In this document: positions 43,031-51,764 of the stretch, piece after piece
Layout of the letters: the number at the start of each line of letters is the position of its first letter
How positions within the stretch are numbered: the first letter of the stretch is position 1
DNA from: Acidobacteriota bacterium
Lineage (GTDB): Bacteria; Acidobacteriota; Blastocatellia; Pyrinomonadales; Pyrinomonadaceae
Length of the DNA stretch: 64,000 nucleotides
Assembly: GCA_025463135.1 (NCBI GenBank)
Contig: JAOAPY010000026.1
Span: 62,001 to 126,000, forward strand
Direction: 5' to 3'
Made by a program: the position numbers and the translations under genes
Notes under the pieces: model-generated
Databases searched by the model: none
What the model was told of the DNA's origin: nothing
What the model saw: only the letters and a program-made list of their open reading frames with translations

Positions 43031-43067
43031 AAAGGCGGAAACAAGTTGAACTTGTTTCCGCCTTTTT
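43031..43067 (+). terminator. Strong intrinsic terminator
   Basis: AAAGGCGGAAACAAGTT and AACTTGTTTCCGCCTTT form a perfect stem (17 pairs by sequence, loop of a few bases), leading into TTTTT. It closes the transcript of the two secreted proteins. On the other strand only three T residues follow, so it acts mainly on the plus strand. Confidence 0.92.
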
Positions 43068-43117
43068 AGCGCTTTGGCCCAACCCCACTGACTTGGGTCC
43101 GCATCTTGCTTCGCATT

Positions 43118-43729
43118 CTAATGCGAAGGAGGAGCAGCGACTGGCGCGAGGGTGATCTGCACTTCATCTGCCGGGGAAAATCCCTGAATCTTTAATTTGT
43201 ATTCGTGACCCTTCGGAACCTCAAAAAGCGCGACCGCGCGCTTGCTCTGATTTGGACTGACCTTTCCGACCCGCGTCACACTGCCTTCCAGAGTTGCCGA
43301 CTTCTCACTCAGCGCATATTCCTTGCCTGCCTCATCCACAAGTTTCATGGGGGCAACGTCTCTTTCCTTCTTGTCCGTATTGACGATGGCCAGGTCAATG
43401 CTCAGATAAGTTCCCGGGCCGGATTGTTTTCCGTCCTTCTGCACCGCGTGGTCGCTAAACCACGAACGAAAAACCTTGTACCCCAGATACCCGGCAGGCA
43501 CTGCTTCGCCGCTGTTAAAAATCTTTCGCGGCGCCACCGGTTCAACGGGCGAGTTCTGAGCTATGGGTGAAGTTGCCGGTGTCGCGCCGCCAGAATTACT
43601 GGAGCCACTTTTGCCCGCGCAGGAGATTGATCCGAAAGTGAAAGCAGTTAACACCATTAAATGAAGCAGACCTGCCAAAGATTGCCGGCACACTTGCGGC
43701 TTCAGTTTAATGGAATAGGGTTGTGGCAT
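43118..43729 (-). CDS. Exported DUF4352-like protein, possible lipoprotein
   Basis: The 203-residue protein has an N-terminal hydrophobic segment (about 20-37) ending FGSISCAGKSG, an imperfect lipobox. A low-complexity Ser/Pro/Ala linker follows, then a beta-sandwich domain (about 95-195) with GTYLSIDLAIVNTDKKERDV and KLVDEAGKEYAL, as in the DUF4352 group of surface immunoglobulin-like proteins. GGGAGGAACG before ATG 43729 marks the start. The function is unknown. It converges on the secreted-protein pair. Confidence 0.7.
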   Translation of the reverse strand: MPQPYSIKLKPQVCRQSLAGLLHLMVLTAFTFGSISCAGKSGSSNSGGATPATSPIAQNSPVEPVAPRKIFNSGEAVPAGYLGYKVFRSWFSDHAVQKDGKQSGPGTYLSIDLAIVNTDKKERDVAPMKLVDEAGKEYALSEKSATLEGSVTRVGKVSPNQSKRAVALFEVPKGHEYKLKIQGFSPADEVQITLAPVAAPPSH

Positions 43730-43921
43730 TCGTTCCTCCCGATGAATTTTTCCAGCGGACTAACTCGCTCACTCTAACGGGTTGCTTCAGTTTGAGTAAA
43801 GCAGGGGCTTCAGGTTATTCATCATGTGCATTCGGACTGTTCCTGGTTTCGATGAATACGGCGCGTTCGAAAAGAGCGGATTAGCATTTACAGTTCTTAT
43901 CATCCTGCTGTAGCCTTCGGC

Positions 43922-45022
43922 GTGCCCGCGCCGCAGCAGCAACCTCCCACAAACAAGACCCCAGGCTTCCGTCTCGGTTACCGGCCGGAGTTGGATGGCG
44001 TTCGCGGCGTTTCCATCCTGCTGGTTCTCGGGCTGCACTTCACCCCCAGACTGTTACCAGGTGGTTACTGCGGCGTCGAGGTATTCTTCGTGCTGAGCGG
44101 TTTCCTCATTACGTCTCTGCTGCTGCAGGAATGGGAGCGCACAGGTTCGATTCGGCTCAAGGACTTTTATTTTCGGCGCGCGCTGCGATTGGGGCCGGGA
44201 TTGCTTTTCTATTTGCTTCTGCTCGGAGGTTACGCCTTCGTCTTTCTCAACAGTGAACGCGCGACGGAAATTTACAAAGGAATCTTGTGGACTCTATCTT
44301 ACGTTTCCAACTGGGTCATTGCCCTTGAGCACGGCCACCCTGCTTCGGTGCTGGCTATCACCTGGTCCCTGGCAGTCGAAGAGCAGTTTTATCTACTATG
44401 GCCCCCCATCCTTGTGCTGCTGCTCAAGAGGAAAGTAAGCAGGCCCTGGATCACCTTCATAATTCTGTTCGCAATTGTAGTGATCGTCCTGCATCGAACC
44501 TGGCTCTGGCATACAGGCGCCTCATTTCGCCGCTTGTATTACGCAACCGACACTCGAGCAGACGGATTGATGCTGGGCTGCCTTATCGCATGTCTGGTGT
44601 CATGGAAGCTAATTCCCAGAGCGCGCCTATTCGAGCTGAGTTTGACGACCCTGGCTCTGCTTGCTTTTTTGTTCCTGGCATATCTTGTTCTCATGATCGA
44701 CAGCGAGCTATACCTGTTTAGATGGATGTTCACGCTGGCTTCGCTGTCCATAGCAACGGTGCTCTTATCACTCGTTGTTTGGCCCGACTCCATCGCCTGC
44801 TTCCTTTTGAAGTTTCCTCCGCTGGTCTGGGTGGGCCGCATCTCTTACGGGCTTTATCTTTGGCATTGGCCGGTGCGGGGCTACGTTTTCGGCGCCTCGT
44901 CGCAACCCACTTATCGGCAGATTATCGCAGCGCTGGTCTTATCCTTTGGCATCACCACAATTTCCTTCTATGTCGTAGAGCAACCGTTTTTGGCATGGAA
45001 GAAACGACTGAGCCGGGTGTAA
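43922..45022 (+). CDS. OafA/YrhL-type membrane acyltransferase
   Basis: The 366-residue polytopic protein has about ten helices. The family marks are YRPELDGVRGVSILLVLGLH with the catalytic-type His, GVEVFFVLSGFLITSLLL, and FYFRRALRLGP. Such enzymes acetylate or succinylate sugars of surface polysaccharides at the inner membrane. GTG 43922 is the most complete start; no good ribosome binding site is seen. It is convergent with the GT39-like gene. Confidence 0.88.
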   Translation: MPAPQQQPPTNKTPGFRLGYRPELDGVRGVSILLVLGLHFTPRLLPGGYCGVEVFFVLSGFLITSLLLQEWERTGSIRLKDFYFRRALRLGPGLLFYLLLLGGYAFVFLNSERATEIYKGILWTLSYVSNWVIALEHGHPASVLAITWSLAVEEQFYLLWPPILVLLLKRKVSRPWITFIILFAIVVIVLHRTWLWHTGASFRRLYYATDTRADGLMLGCLIACLVSWKLIPRARLFELSLTTLALLAFLFLAYLVLMIDSELYLFRWMFTLASLSIATVLLSLVVWPDSIACFLLKFPPLVWVGRISYGLYLWHWPVRGYVFGASSQPTYRQIIAALVLSFGITTISFYVVEQPFLAWKKRLSRV

Positions 45023-45040
45023 GCGGGGGACCGCACTTTC

Positions 45041-45143
45041 CTGGGACCGCACGCCTCCGGCGTGCCGACTCCGCAAGATAGCACTTTCCTGATTACTTGA
45101 TGTTGCGGTACGTCGACGCACGCAGGACGCGTGCGGTCCCAGG
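45041..45143. repeat. GGGACCGCACGC palindrome, two copies
   Basis: CTGGGACCGCACGC with GCACGCCTCCGGCGTGC lies at 45041-45065 between the genes. An inverted second copy, GCACGCAGGACGCGTGC then GGTCCCAG, at 45118-45142 lies inside the 3' end of the GT39-like gene. Confidence 0.75.
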
Positions 45144-46364
45144 GAGACTGTTGATGCCCACGGCGCTGAGAATTGCTACCAACGGCATCATGGGTAAGCC
45201 GTACCGCGGTTCGATCCAGAGCGGCAGCGAAACTATGGCGAGGAACAAGGGAAACAAAGTGAGGTGGCTTAGTTCTACGAATCTGGCCCTTTGCGTCACC
45301 AGTCCAACGACGACCAGCAGAAAGACCATTGCATTGCCGGCAACAAACCCGGTCCTGATCAGCACCTGACCCATCCGCCCTTCGCGCAGGGCGGCCCGAA
45401 ACGCGATGCCGTCGTCACCAAAAATGTAGCTGCCGCTGTCAATAAACAATCGCGGGTATTGCTGCGCCCGCACGACCAGCCAATTGCCGGGATGGTCCGC
45501 GATGCGCCGCAGCGCCGCACGCAGGCGCACGCGATCGAACTCCGTCTCGTCTTCGCTCGGTGAACCCGCTGCCGTATCAACACTCCTGAGCAGGGCTTTG
45601 CGCCGCGCCACGTCATCGGCGTCACTAATTGCCATCGAGCCCAACAAAAGATTGGTGCCGGTTCCAGCCGCAGCCACCGGAATTAACCGGTGAAAGACCA
45701 CCGCGTTGCGAACTATCCAAATCGAAGCGACTACAAACGACAGCACGGCGATCATCAAATAGCCGCGCCGGAATGAACGCCAGGGTGGGGTCAAGGTAAG
45801 CAGCGGCAGCAAGACTACAAACGGCACCAGTGTTACACGGGTTAACAGCGCCAGCCCAAAGGCGATGCCGGTCCGCACGAACTGCTTCCTGGCCCAGAAA
45901 AAGATCCCCAGCGTCAAGAGAAAAGTAAATAGAGTTTCAGTCAGCACCACGGCCGTGAAGCGGCCGGTCATTGGCGCCAATGCCAGCCCCACGCCGGCCA
46001 GCACAGCCACCGGTCGCTCAAAATGCCGCCGCGCAATCAGGTAAACCAGGGCCACCGTGAACGCACCTAAAACAGCTTGCAATAACAATACGAGAAAGAC
46101 TGGGGCCGACTCTTGAAACCAAAGTAATGCAATCAGAGCTGAATAAAGAGGCGGCCTGAAAGCCGTGGGCCGGATATCGTCCGCACTAAAGAAATGGTTA
46201 ACAACTATGTTTCGGGCAGTCGCGAGGTACCACTGACTGTCGCCTGCCTCCCAGGAACCGAACTTTACCCAAGCCAGGCGAACGACCACTGCCAGCAAGG
46301 TCACGCCGATAAGTTCGGCCGGCACTCGCGGACGATCGTGTTCGCTGACGACTCCATTGATCAT
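45093..46364 (-). CDS. GT39-type (ArnT/PMT-like) membrane glycosyltransferase
   Basis: The 423-residue polytopic protein has an early acidic motif (WEAGDSQWYLATARNI) in the first periplasmic loop, as in GT-C enzymes that take sugars from polyprenyl-phosphate. RPTAFRPPLYSALIALLWF is typical of the PMT_2 group. A later periplasmic domain of about 100 residues contains the substrate side. The acceptor is unknown. About nine C-terminal residues (GTARVLRAS) are read through a genomic palindrome copy, so the tail may have been altered by repeat insertion. Confidence 0.82.
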   Translation of the reverse strand: MINGVVSEHDRPRVPAELIGVTLLAVVVRLAWVKFGSWEAGDSQWYLATARNIVVNHFFSADDIRPTAFRPPLYSALIALLWFQESAPVFLVLLLQAVLGAFTVALVYLIARRHFERPVAVLAGVGLALAPMTGRFTAVVLTETLFTFLLTLGIFFWARKQFVRTGIAFGLALLTRVTLVPFVVLLPLLTLTPPWRSFRRGYLMIAVLSFVVASIWIVRNAVVFHRLIPVAAAGTGTNLLLGSMAISDADDVARRKALLRSVDTAAGSPSEDETEFDRVRLRAALRRIADHPGNWLVVRAQQYPRLFIDSGSYIFGDDGIAFRAALREGRMGQVLIRTGFVAGNAMVFLLVVVGLVTQRARFVELSHLTLFPLFLAIVSLPLWIEPRYGLPMMPLVAILSAVGINSLPGTARVLRASTYRNIK

Positions 46365-46403
46365 TTCGTTTAGAATACCAGACTTCCGTTACGGTCAACG
46401 CAA

Positions 46404-47315
46404 ATGAAAAAACCGGATTTCTTTTTAGTGGGAGCACCCAAGTGCGGCACGACTGCGATGTATCAATTCCTCTCGCAGCACCCGGATATCTTTCTGCCAG
46501 AAAACAAAGAAGTTCATTTCTTCGGTACGGATCTATATTCACCACATTATTCCAGGGATCTGGAGAAGTACCTGGGACTCTTCGCCGGCGCCACGAATCA
46601 GAAGAGAGTGGGTGAGGGTTCGGTTTGGTATCTCTACTCGAAGGTTGCGAGTAGTGAGATCAAAGAGTTCTGTCCCGGCGCTGCCATCCTGATAATGCTG
46701 CGCAACCCCGTGGATATGATCTACTCGTTGCATGGCCATCGACTCTACATCAATTCTGAGGACATCGAAGATTTTGCGACCGCCCTGGAAGCGGAAGAGG
46801 AACGGAGGAGGGGGCTGCGACTGCCCGCGAATCCCTATCCTATCGCGGGACTATATTATCGCGAGGTTGGAAAGTACGCCGAACAGGTGCAAAGGTATTT
46901 TGCGTGCTTCGGTCGAGAGCAGGTAAAGGTCCTCCTCTACGATGATTTCAAAGCGGATCCCGCCGGCGTCTGCCGAGAAGTGTTTTCTTTTCTTGGCGTG
47001 TCTCCTGCCTTTCCTCTTGAGATAAGTGTTATCAACGCCAGCAAGAAGATTCGTAGCCGGGCCCTGGCTTCATTTCTGGATCCGCCGCCGCCGTTGGCAC
47101 GAAAGGTGGCCCGCGCTTTGACGACACCGGAAATGCGCCATAAGCTTTTTCGCACGGTCCAGGGGATGAATACGGAGCATCGGCCGCGCCAACCCTTGCC
47201 TCCTGATCTCAAAAGGCGTTTGCTGAAAGGCTTTGCCCCCGATGTTCAGCGCCTGAGTGAACTTTTGGGCCGCGATCTATCACACTGGTACCAGCCTCCG
47301 GACGAAGACGATTGA
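46404..47315 (+). CDS. PAPS-dependent sulfotransferase
   Basis: The enzyme transfers sulfate from PAPS to a hydroxyl, probably of a glycan. The 303-residue protein has the 5'-phosphosulfate loop VGAPKCGTTAMYQFL (about 8-22), the 3'-phosphate motif RNPVDMIYSLHGHRLY (about 97-112), and the open helix LYYREVGKYAEQVQRYF. These match the heparan/NodH-like sulfotransferase group. It is followed 1 bp later by a methyltransferase gene, so the two are coupled. With the bifunctional sulfurylase/kinase 7 kb away, it suggests a sulfated polysaccharide. Confidence 0.93.
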   Translation: MKKPDFFLVGAPKCGTTAMYQFLSQHPDIFLPENKEVHFFGTDLYSPHYSRDLEKYLGLFAGATNQKRVGEGSVWYLYSKVASSEIKEFCPGAAILIMLRNPVDMIYSLHGHRLYINSEDIEDFATALEAEEERRRGLRLPANPYPIAGLYYREVGKYAEQVQRYFACFGREQVKVLLYDDFKADPAGVCREVFSFLGVSPAFPLEISVINASKKIRSRALASFLDPPPPLARKVARALTTPEMRHKLFRTVQGMNTEHRPRQPLPPDLKRRLLKGFAPDVQRLSELLGRDLSHWYQPPDEDD

Positions 47316-47316
47316 C

Positions 47317-48009
47317 ATGAATCAAGACAAAGTTTGGGATTACTTTCAGACGGAAGGCCTGGAAAAGTTTGCGCTGTCGGTTCCGCGCCTGGATTTTCTA
47401 TTTAAGCAGGCCCGAAAGATTTCAAACCGGCAAACATTGCGAATACTGAATATCGGCGTAGGCGATGGCTGGCTCGAAAGAAAATGTATCGAACAGGGCT
47501 GGGAAACATACGCTCTGGATCCGATCGCGCAGGCTATCAACAACGTCGTCGCGGACGGTGTTCAGGGAAAGGTGGGTCACATCGAAGCGATCCCTTTTGC
47601 AGACGATTTCTTCGACGTGGTCTTCTGCTCAGAAATTATCGAACACCTGACAAAAGAACAGACTAAGCAGGGCCTTAACGAAGTCCGGCGCGTCCTGAAA
47701 GCCTCAGGAATGCTTTTGGGCACTGTGCCCTTTAATGAAAATCTTTTTGAGGGCCGGGTTGTCTGCCCGGATTGTGGGAATGTCTTTCATCGCATTGGCC
47801 ATCAACAGTCTTTTGATACCCACACCATCGCCGCGGTTTTTTCGGATCGCCTGAAACTGGAAACGGTAAGGGCCAAATACTTTTGTGATTGGTCAACATT
47901 GAATTGGAAGGGAAAGGTCATAGCGATCGTGAAGAAAGCACTGTTGCCGGCAGGCGTGCACGGCGCCCACGAAAATATTTACTTTGCCGCGCGCAAGATT
48001 GCTTCGTAG
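47317..48009 (+). CDS. Class I SAM-dependent methyltransferase with CxxC motif
   Basis: The 230-residue protein has the SAM-binding LNIGVGDGWLERK (about 42-54), the acidic loop ending ETYALDP, and DDFFDVVFCSEIIEHL. A CPDCGNVFH patch at about residue 150 may bind zinc. It begins 1 bp after the sulfotransferase stop. It probably methylates a sugar or lipid intermediate of the same pathway; the acceptor is not known. Confidence 0.85.
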   Translation: MNQDKVWDYFQTEGLEKFALSVPRLDFLFKQARKISNRQTLRILNIGVGDGWLERKCIEQGWETYALDPIAQAINNVVADGVQGKVGHIEAIPFADDFFDVVFCSEIIEHLTKEQTKQGLNEVRRVLKASGMLLGTVPFNENLFEGRVVCPDCGNVFHRIGHQQSFDTHTIAAVFSDRLKLETVRAKYFCDWSTLNWKGKVIAIVKKALLPAGVHGAHENIYFAARKIAS

Positions 48010-48013
48010 TGTC

Positions 48014-48131
48014 CGACAGACTTCAGTTTGTCGCTTGAGTAGAATGGACTTCAATCTGTGCGGACGTTGGTCGAAAATCGCAGACTGAAGTCTGTGCTAC
48101 TTGCAAAGAACGACAAACTAAAGTTTTGTCG
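48014..48131. repeat. Run of type A and type B palindromes
   Basis: CGACAGACTTCAGTTTGTCG (48014-48033) is followed by a partial type B (near 48047), CAGACTGAAGTCTG (48081-48094), and CGACAAACT/AAGTTTTGTCG (48111-48131). They fill the 142-bp gap before the next glycosyltransferase gene. Confidence 0.8.
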
Positions 48132-48151
48132 CACATCAAAACAACGAGCCC

Positions 48152-49255
48152 GTGAGAATCACATTCGTAACTCCTTCCCTGGCCTGCGGTGGAACCGAAC
48201 GATGCGTGACCCTGTTGACGCGTGGCTTACTCGCGAACGGACATTCCGTCACGGTCATAACTCTCTACAACGAAGACACTGATTTCTTTATTCTTCCCAA
48301 AGCGGCTGAGCGACTCGCACTCGGCATCGATGGAATTTCCACTACGGTGATTCATGGTCTGGCGAATAACTTGCAACGCCTGCGCATTCTGCGAAGGGCC
48401 ATCAAATCCTCCCAACCGGATGTCGTTGTTTCACACATCCACCAGACGAACGTAATGACGATCATCGCTCTTGGCGGGACAGCCGTTCCGATGATCGCCG
48501 TTGAGCATAACGATCCGGGAATGCACCCCGCTGGAAGAATCTGGGAGGCATTGCGTCGCCGCACCTATCCGCGTGCGTGGAAACTCGTCAGCGTTAGCCG
48601 TGGTGTTGACGAAGGCTTTTCCTGGCTTGCCGCGGACAAGCGCATCGTCATTCATAACCCGATTGAGTTGCCGAAAGATGTCCAGGCGATCAGCGTACCG
48701 GATACAGAAATAGGTGACCGTCAGTGGATTGCGGCGATGGGCCGGCTGACCCCACAGAAAGGATTTGATCTGTTGCTGCAGGCGTTTGCGAAAGTAGTCG
48801 ATCGGCATCCCGGCTGGGGCCTGAGGATTATTGGCGAAGGCGAATTGCGTCGCGAACTCGAGCAGTTAAGCGCGCAGCTCGATCTGTCACAAAGCGTATC
48901 GTTCGCAGGCTTGCTGGCCAACCCGTTGCCTGTTTTACGTAACTCAAAACTTTTTGCCATGGCTTCTCGATATGAAGGTTTTCCCTACGCGGCGCTGGAG
49001 GCGATGGCCTGCGGCCTGCCGGTGATCTATACGGACTGTCCCAGTGGACCGCGCGAAATCATCAGAGAGGGTGTCGATGGCCTGCTGGTGCCAAACGGAG
49101 ATGTCGCGGCCCTGGCCGCTGCTATGGATCGCTTAATGAGTAACAGCGTCGAGCGCGCCAACCTGGCAGCGCGTGCACCCCAGGTTCTCGATCGCTTCGG
49201 CACGGCGGGAATAGTCGCGCAATGGGAAGATCTTTTTGAAGCATCAATGAAGTAG
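48152..49255 (+). CDS. GT4-type glycosyltransferase
   Basis: The 367-residue GT-B protein has TPSLACGGTERCVTLLTRGL on the acceptor side, a donor-site motif IAAMGRLTPQKGFDLLLQAF, and MASRYEGFPYAALEAMACGLP with the glutamates that contact the nucleotide sugar. It resembles GalNAc/galactosyltransferases of capsule loci. GTG 48152 is the first codon after a repeat and has no Shine-Dalgarno match. Confidence 0.92.
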   Translation: MRITFVTPSLACGGTERCVTLLTRGLLANGHSVTVITLYNEDTDFFILPKAAERLALGIDGISTTVIHGLANNLQRLRILRRAIKSSQPDVVVSHIHQTNVMTIIALGGTAVPMIAVEHNDPGMHPAGRIWEALRRRTYPRAWKLVSVSRGVDEGFSWLAADKRIVIHNPIELPKDVQAISVPDTEIGDRQWIAAMGRLTPQKGFDLLLQAFAKVVDRHPGWGLRIIGEGELRRELEQLSAQLDLSQSVSFAGLLANPLPVLRNSKLFAMASRYEGFPYAALEAMACGLPVIYTDCPSGPREIIREGVDGLLVPNGDVAALAAAMDRLMSNSVERANLAARAPQVLDRFGTAGIVAQWEDLFEASMK

Positions 49256-49261
49256 TACAGA

Positions 49262-49298
49262 CTGCCAGCCTGTCCTGCGCCAGTCCACAGGCTGGCAG
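49262..49298. repeat. Type C inverted repeat between glycosyltransferase and methyltransferase genes
   Basis: CTGCCAGCCTGT (49262-49273) and ACAGGCTGGCAG (49287-49298) are perfect 12-bp arms with a 13-bp loop, flanked by GTAC on both sides. Confidence 0.85.
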
Positions 49299-49316
49299 CC
49301 CACGGTACAAGCTTAA

Positions 49317-50057
49317 ATGAACAGCGATCTAACTGCCCGGCACCTGGAGCTCCACCGAAATATACTTCGCGAATTGGGTCAGGTGCTCGAACCTGGCGCG
49401 CGGGTTTTGGATTTTGGTTGCGGCGCCGGAAACATGGTCGATGAATATTGCTCAGCCGGATACGTAGCCGCCGGCTGCGACCTTCTGGTGATGGAGGAAT
49501 CGGAACATCTGCGGCGCATAGATGAAAAAACTCTATTACTTCCCTTCGCTGACGATACTTTTGATTTTGTTTTTTCGGACCAGGTAATGGAACATGTGCA
49601 GGATCACCACCTGGCATTCGCCGAGATAGCACGCGTGCTAAAGCCCGGTGGCATCAGCCTGCATGTCTTTCCTTCGCGGCTTAAACCGATGGAGGCGCAT
49701 GTCCTGGTGCCGCTCGGAGGTGTGCTGCAAAACCGCGGGTGGCTGACGTTGTGGGCCTGGCTGGGCATAAGGAATTCTTTTCAGCAAGGAAAAAGCGCGC
49801 GCGCGGTGGTGGCATTGAATGACGAATACCTTCGCCAACGCACGAACTATTTGACCCGCTCGCAAATCATCAACGCCGCCGCCGGTTATTTCGAGACGCT
49901 CCTATTTGTCGAACAGCACATGATCAAGCATTCATACGGAAACGCTCGACGCATCTATCCGTTGGTAAAGTTGTTTCCGTTTGTAGCGAGGCTCTACAGC
50001 AACTTTTACGCGCGGGTGATTTTTCTGCAGAAAGCGCAACGCAATCTCTCGAGTTAA
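49317..50057 (+). CDS. Class I SAM-dependent methyltransferase
   Basis: The 246-residue protein has motif I RVLDFGCGAGNMVDEY (about 28-43), motif II around AAGCDLLVMEES, and FADDTFDFVFSDQVMEHV, then RVLKPGGISLHVF. The C-terminal part is basic and helical and may pack on the membrane. The acceptor is unknown; location implies a polysaccharide sugar. Confidence 0.87.
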   Translation: MNSDLTARHLELHRNILRELGQVLEPGARVLDFGCGAGNMVDEYCSAGYVAAGCDLLVMEESEHLRRIDEKTLLLPFADDTFDFVFSDQVMEHVQDHHLAFAEIARVLKPGGISLHVFPSRLKPMEAHVLVPLGGVLQNRGWLTLWAWLGIRNSFQQGKSARAVVALNDEYLRQRTNYLTRSQIINAAAGYFETLLFVEQHMIKHSYGNARRIYPLVKLFPFVARLYSNFYARVIFLQKAQRNLSS

Positions 50058-50265
50058 GAATTTTGGTGGTTGAATTTGGATTGTTTAATTCTGATCGTTT
50101 ACTTTTGATCGTTTAGAAAGCGCACTTGTGCGCCCGACGTTGAAGTGATTCAACTCTAAGTGACCCAGCCCTCGTTTGCTCCGTAGAAACCGAGTGTTTG
50201 CCTAAACTGAAAAGCCCTCGCTGCGTAGGGCACAATGTGATTTATCTCAACCGCAAAAACCGTTT

Positions 50266-50333
50266 CGCTCCTACGGAGCGACAGAACTTGTGGTAGGTGC
50301 CACGAGCTATAAACATTTGGCTCCTACGGAGCC
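50266..50333. repeat. CTCCTACGGAG palindromes with GCTATAAACATTT
   Basis: CGCTCCTACGGAGCG (50266-50280) and GCTATAAACATTTGGCTCC with TACGGAGCC (50306-50333) lie in the 295-bp gap 50058-50352. The GCTATAAACATTT word is also found at 33463 with GCCCC palindromes. Decayed copies (TGCTCCGTAG, GCCCTCGCTGCGTAGGGC) precede them. Confidence 0.75.
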
Positions 50334-50352
50334 AGGACGACGCTCGCATCAC

Positions 50353-51504
50353 ATGGCACCAGCTACGGAATATCGCACGAGAAAAATCAGACTTACGTTT
50401 CTGGTGCGTTCGCTTGATTTCGGCGGCGCGCAGCGGCAGCTGGTTACGCTCGCGAAAGCGCTGGACAAAACACAGTTTGATGTGAGCGTGCTAACCTTTT
50501 ACTCCGGCCAACCGCTGGAGCAGGAACTGAAGAATAGTGGCGTTCGCATTATTTCTCTAGATAAACGTGGACGTTGGGATCTGTTTCCATTCCTGCGTCG
50601 TTTGCTGCGAGAGGCAAAACTGCTGCACCCGGACATCCTGCATGGTTATCTGGACATCCCCAATCTACTCGCGCTTTTACTCAAACCTTTTATTCACGCG
50701 CGCGTTGTATGGGGGGTGCGCGCCGCGGATATGGAACTGCGCCATTACGACTGGCTGCGACGTCTGGCCGCACGTCTGGAACGTTTCCTGTCCCGCTTTC
50801 CCGATCTCATTATTGTCAACTCCGTCGCCGCCCTGAAATATCACATCGCTCGAAGTTTTCCAGCGTCCAGGTTGATGATGATTCCGAACGGCATTGATAC
50901 CGAAGTCTTCAGGCCGGACCTCTCGGCACGCGTCCGAATGCGCAGTGAATGGAACATCGCTGAAGACACACGCCTGATCGGGACTGTGGGCAGGATCGAT
51001 CCGGTCAAAGACCTGCCCATCTTCCTGCAAGCGGCAGCGATCGTCTGCGGGCAAATGACTGACGCGCGTTTCATCTGCGTGGGAACGGGGCGAGCAGAGT
51101 ACGTTCAAGAGTTAAAGACATTGGCCGCTGACTTGGACCTGGCGGATCGAGTTATCTGGGCTGAAGCTCGTCTCGATACTCCCGGCATTTATAGCGCCAT
51201 CGATCTGTTGGTCTCTTCATCGCGCAGCGAGAGCTTTCCCAACGCGGTAGCGGAAGCAATGTCCTGCGGTGTTCCCTGTATCGTGACCGACGTCGGCGAC
51301 TCGGCCCTGCTGGTGGGTGAAGGTGGAATGGTCGTGCCGCCACGAGATGCAGAATCCTTAGCCGCTGGAATTATTCGCTCACTGGCCGCTATTGATACCG
51401 GGGCGGACAACAACGGCCGTGCTCGCATTATTGAGCACTTCAGTGCGCGACAATTGGCAAAGCGAACTGCAGACGTGCTCGCTACTTTGGGTCAGACTTC
51501 TTAG
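50353..51504 (+). CDS. GT4-type glycosyltransferase
   Basis: The 383-residue protein has VRSLDFGGAQRQLVTLAKAL near the N-terminus, the donor motif IGTVGRIDPVKDLPIFLQAA, and SSSRSESFPNAVAEAMSCGVP. ATG 50353 was chosen since the preceding in-frame codons lie inside a palindrome. No ribosome binding site is evident. It shares the same layout with the next gene (51765), so the two may be related by duplication. Confidence 0.92.
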   Translation: MAPATEYRTRKIRLTFLVRSLDFGGAQRQLVTLAKALDKTQFDVSVLTFYSGQPLEQELKNSGVRIISLDKRGRWDLFPFLRRLLREAKLLHPDILHGYLDIPNLLALLLKPFIHARVVWGVRAADMELRHYDWLRRLAARLERFLSRFPDLIIVNSVAALKYHIARSFPASRLMMIPNGIDTEVFRPDLSARVRMRSEWNIAEDTRLIGTVGRIDPVKDLPIFLQAAAIVCGQMTDARFICVGTGRAEYVQELKTLAADLDLADRVIWAEARLDTPGIYSAIDLLVSSSRSESFPNAVAEAMSCGVPCIVTDVGDSALLVGEGGMVVPPRDAESLAAGIIRSLAAIDTGADNNGRARIIEHFSARQLAKRTADVLATLGQTS

Positions 51505-51617
51505 TTTGGAGTGCGGTCCCGCGGCGGCTCGCCGCTGCGTTCGTGAACGAGGTTTCTTCGGAACACTTGCTGCGACAGGTCGCAGCGACCAAAGCGACGA
51601 GGTCGTCGCACTCCAAA
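51505..51617. repeat. MITE-like element with TTTGGAGTGCG ends
   Basis: TTTGGAGTGCG (51505-51515) and CGCACTCCAAA (51607-51617) are perfect 11-bp terminal inverted repeats around an inner GCGGCGGCTCGCCGCTGC hairpin. The left end touches the stop codon of the preceding gene. The rest of the gap to 51764 shows nothing further. Confidence 0.75.
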
Positions 51618-51764
51618 TTAAGACACTATCCACTTTCGGGGTGTTAACCCTGGGCTGGAAATGGCAAACGCCTTCGGCGTAAGGATGGTAAGTAATACTT
51701 TTGACAATTCCTTTCCATCAGTTATCTTTGCTCGGACCAATTCCATTTTCCAGCGGACGCTTTA

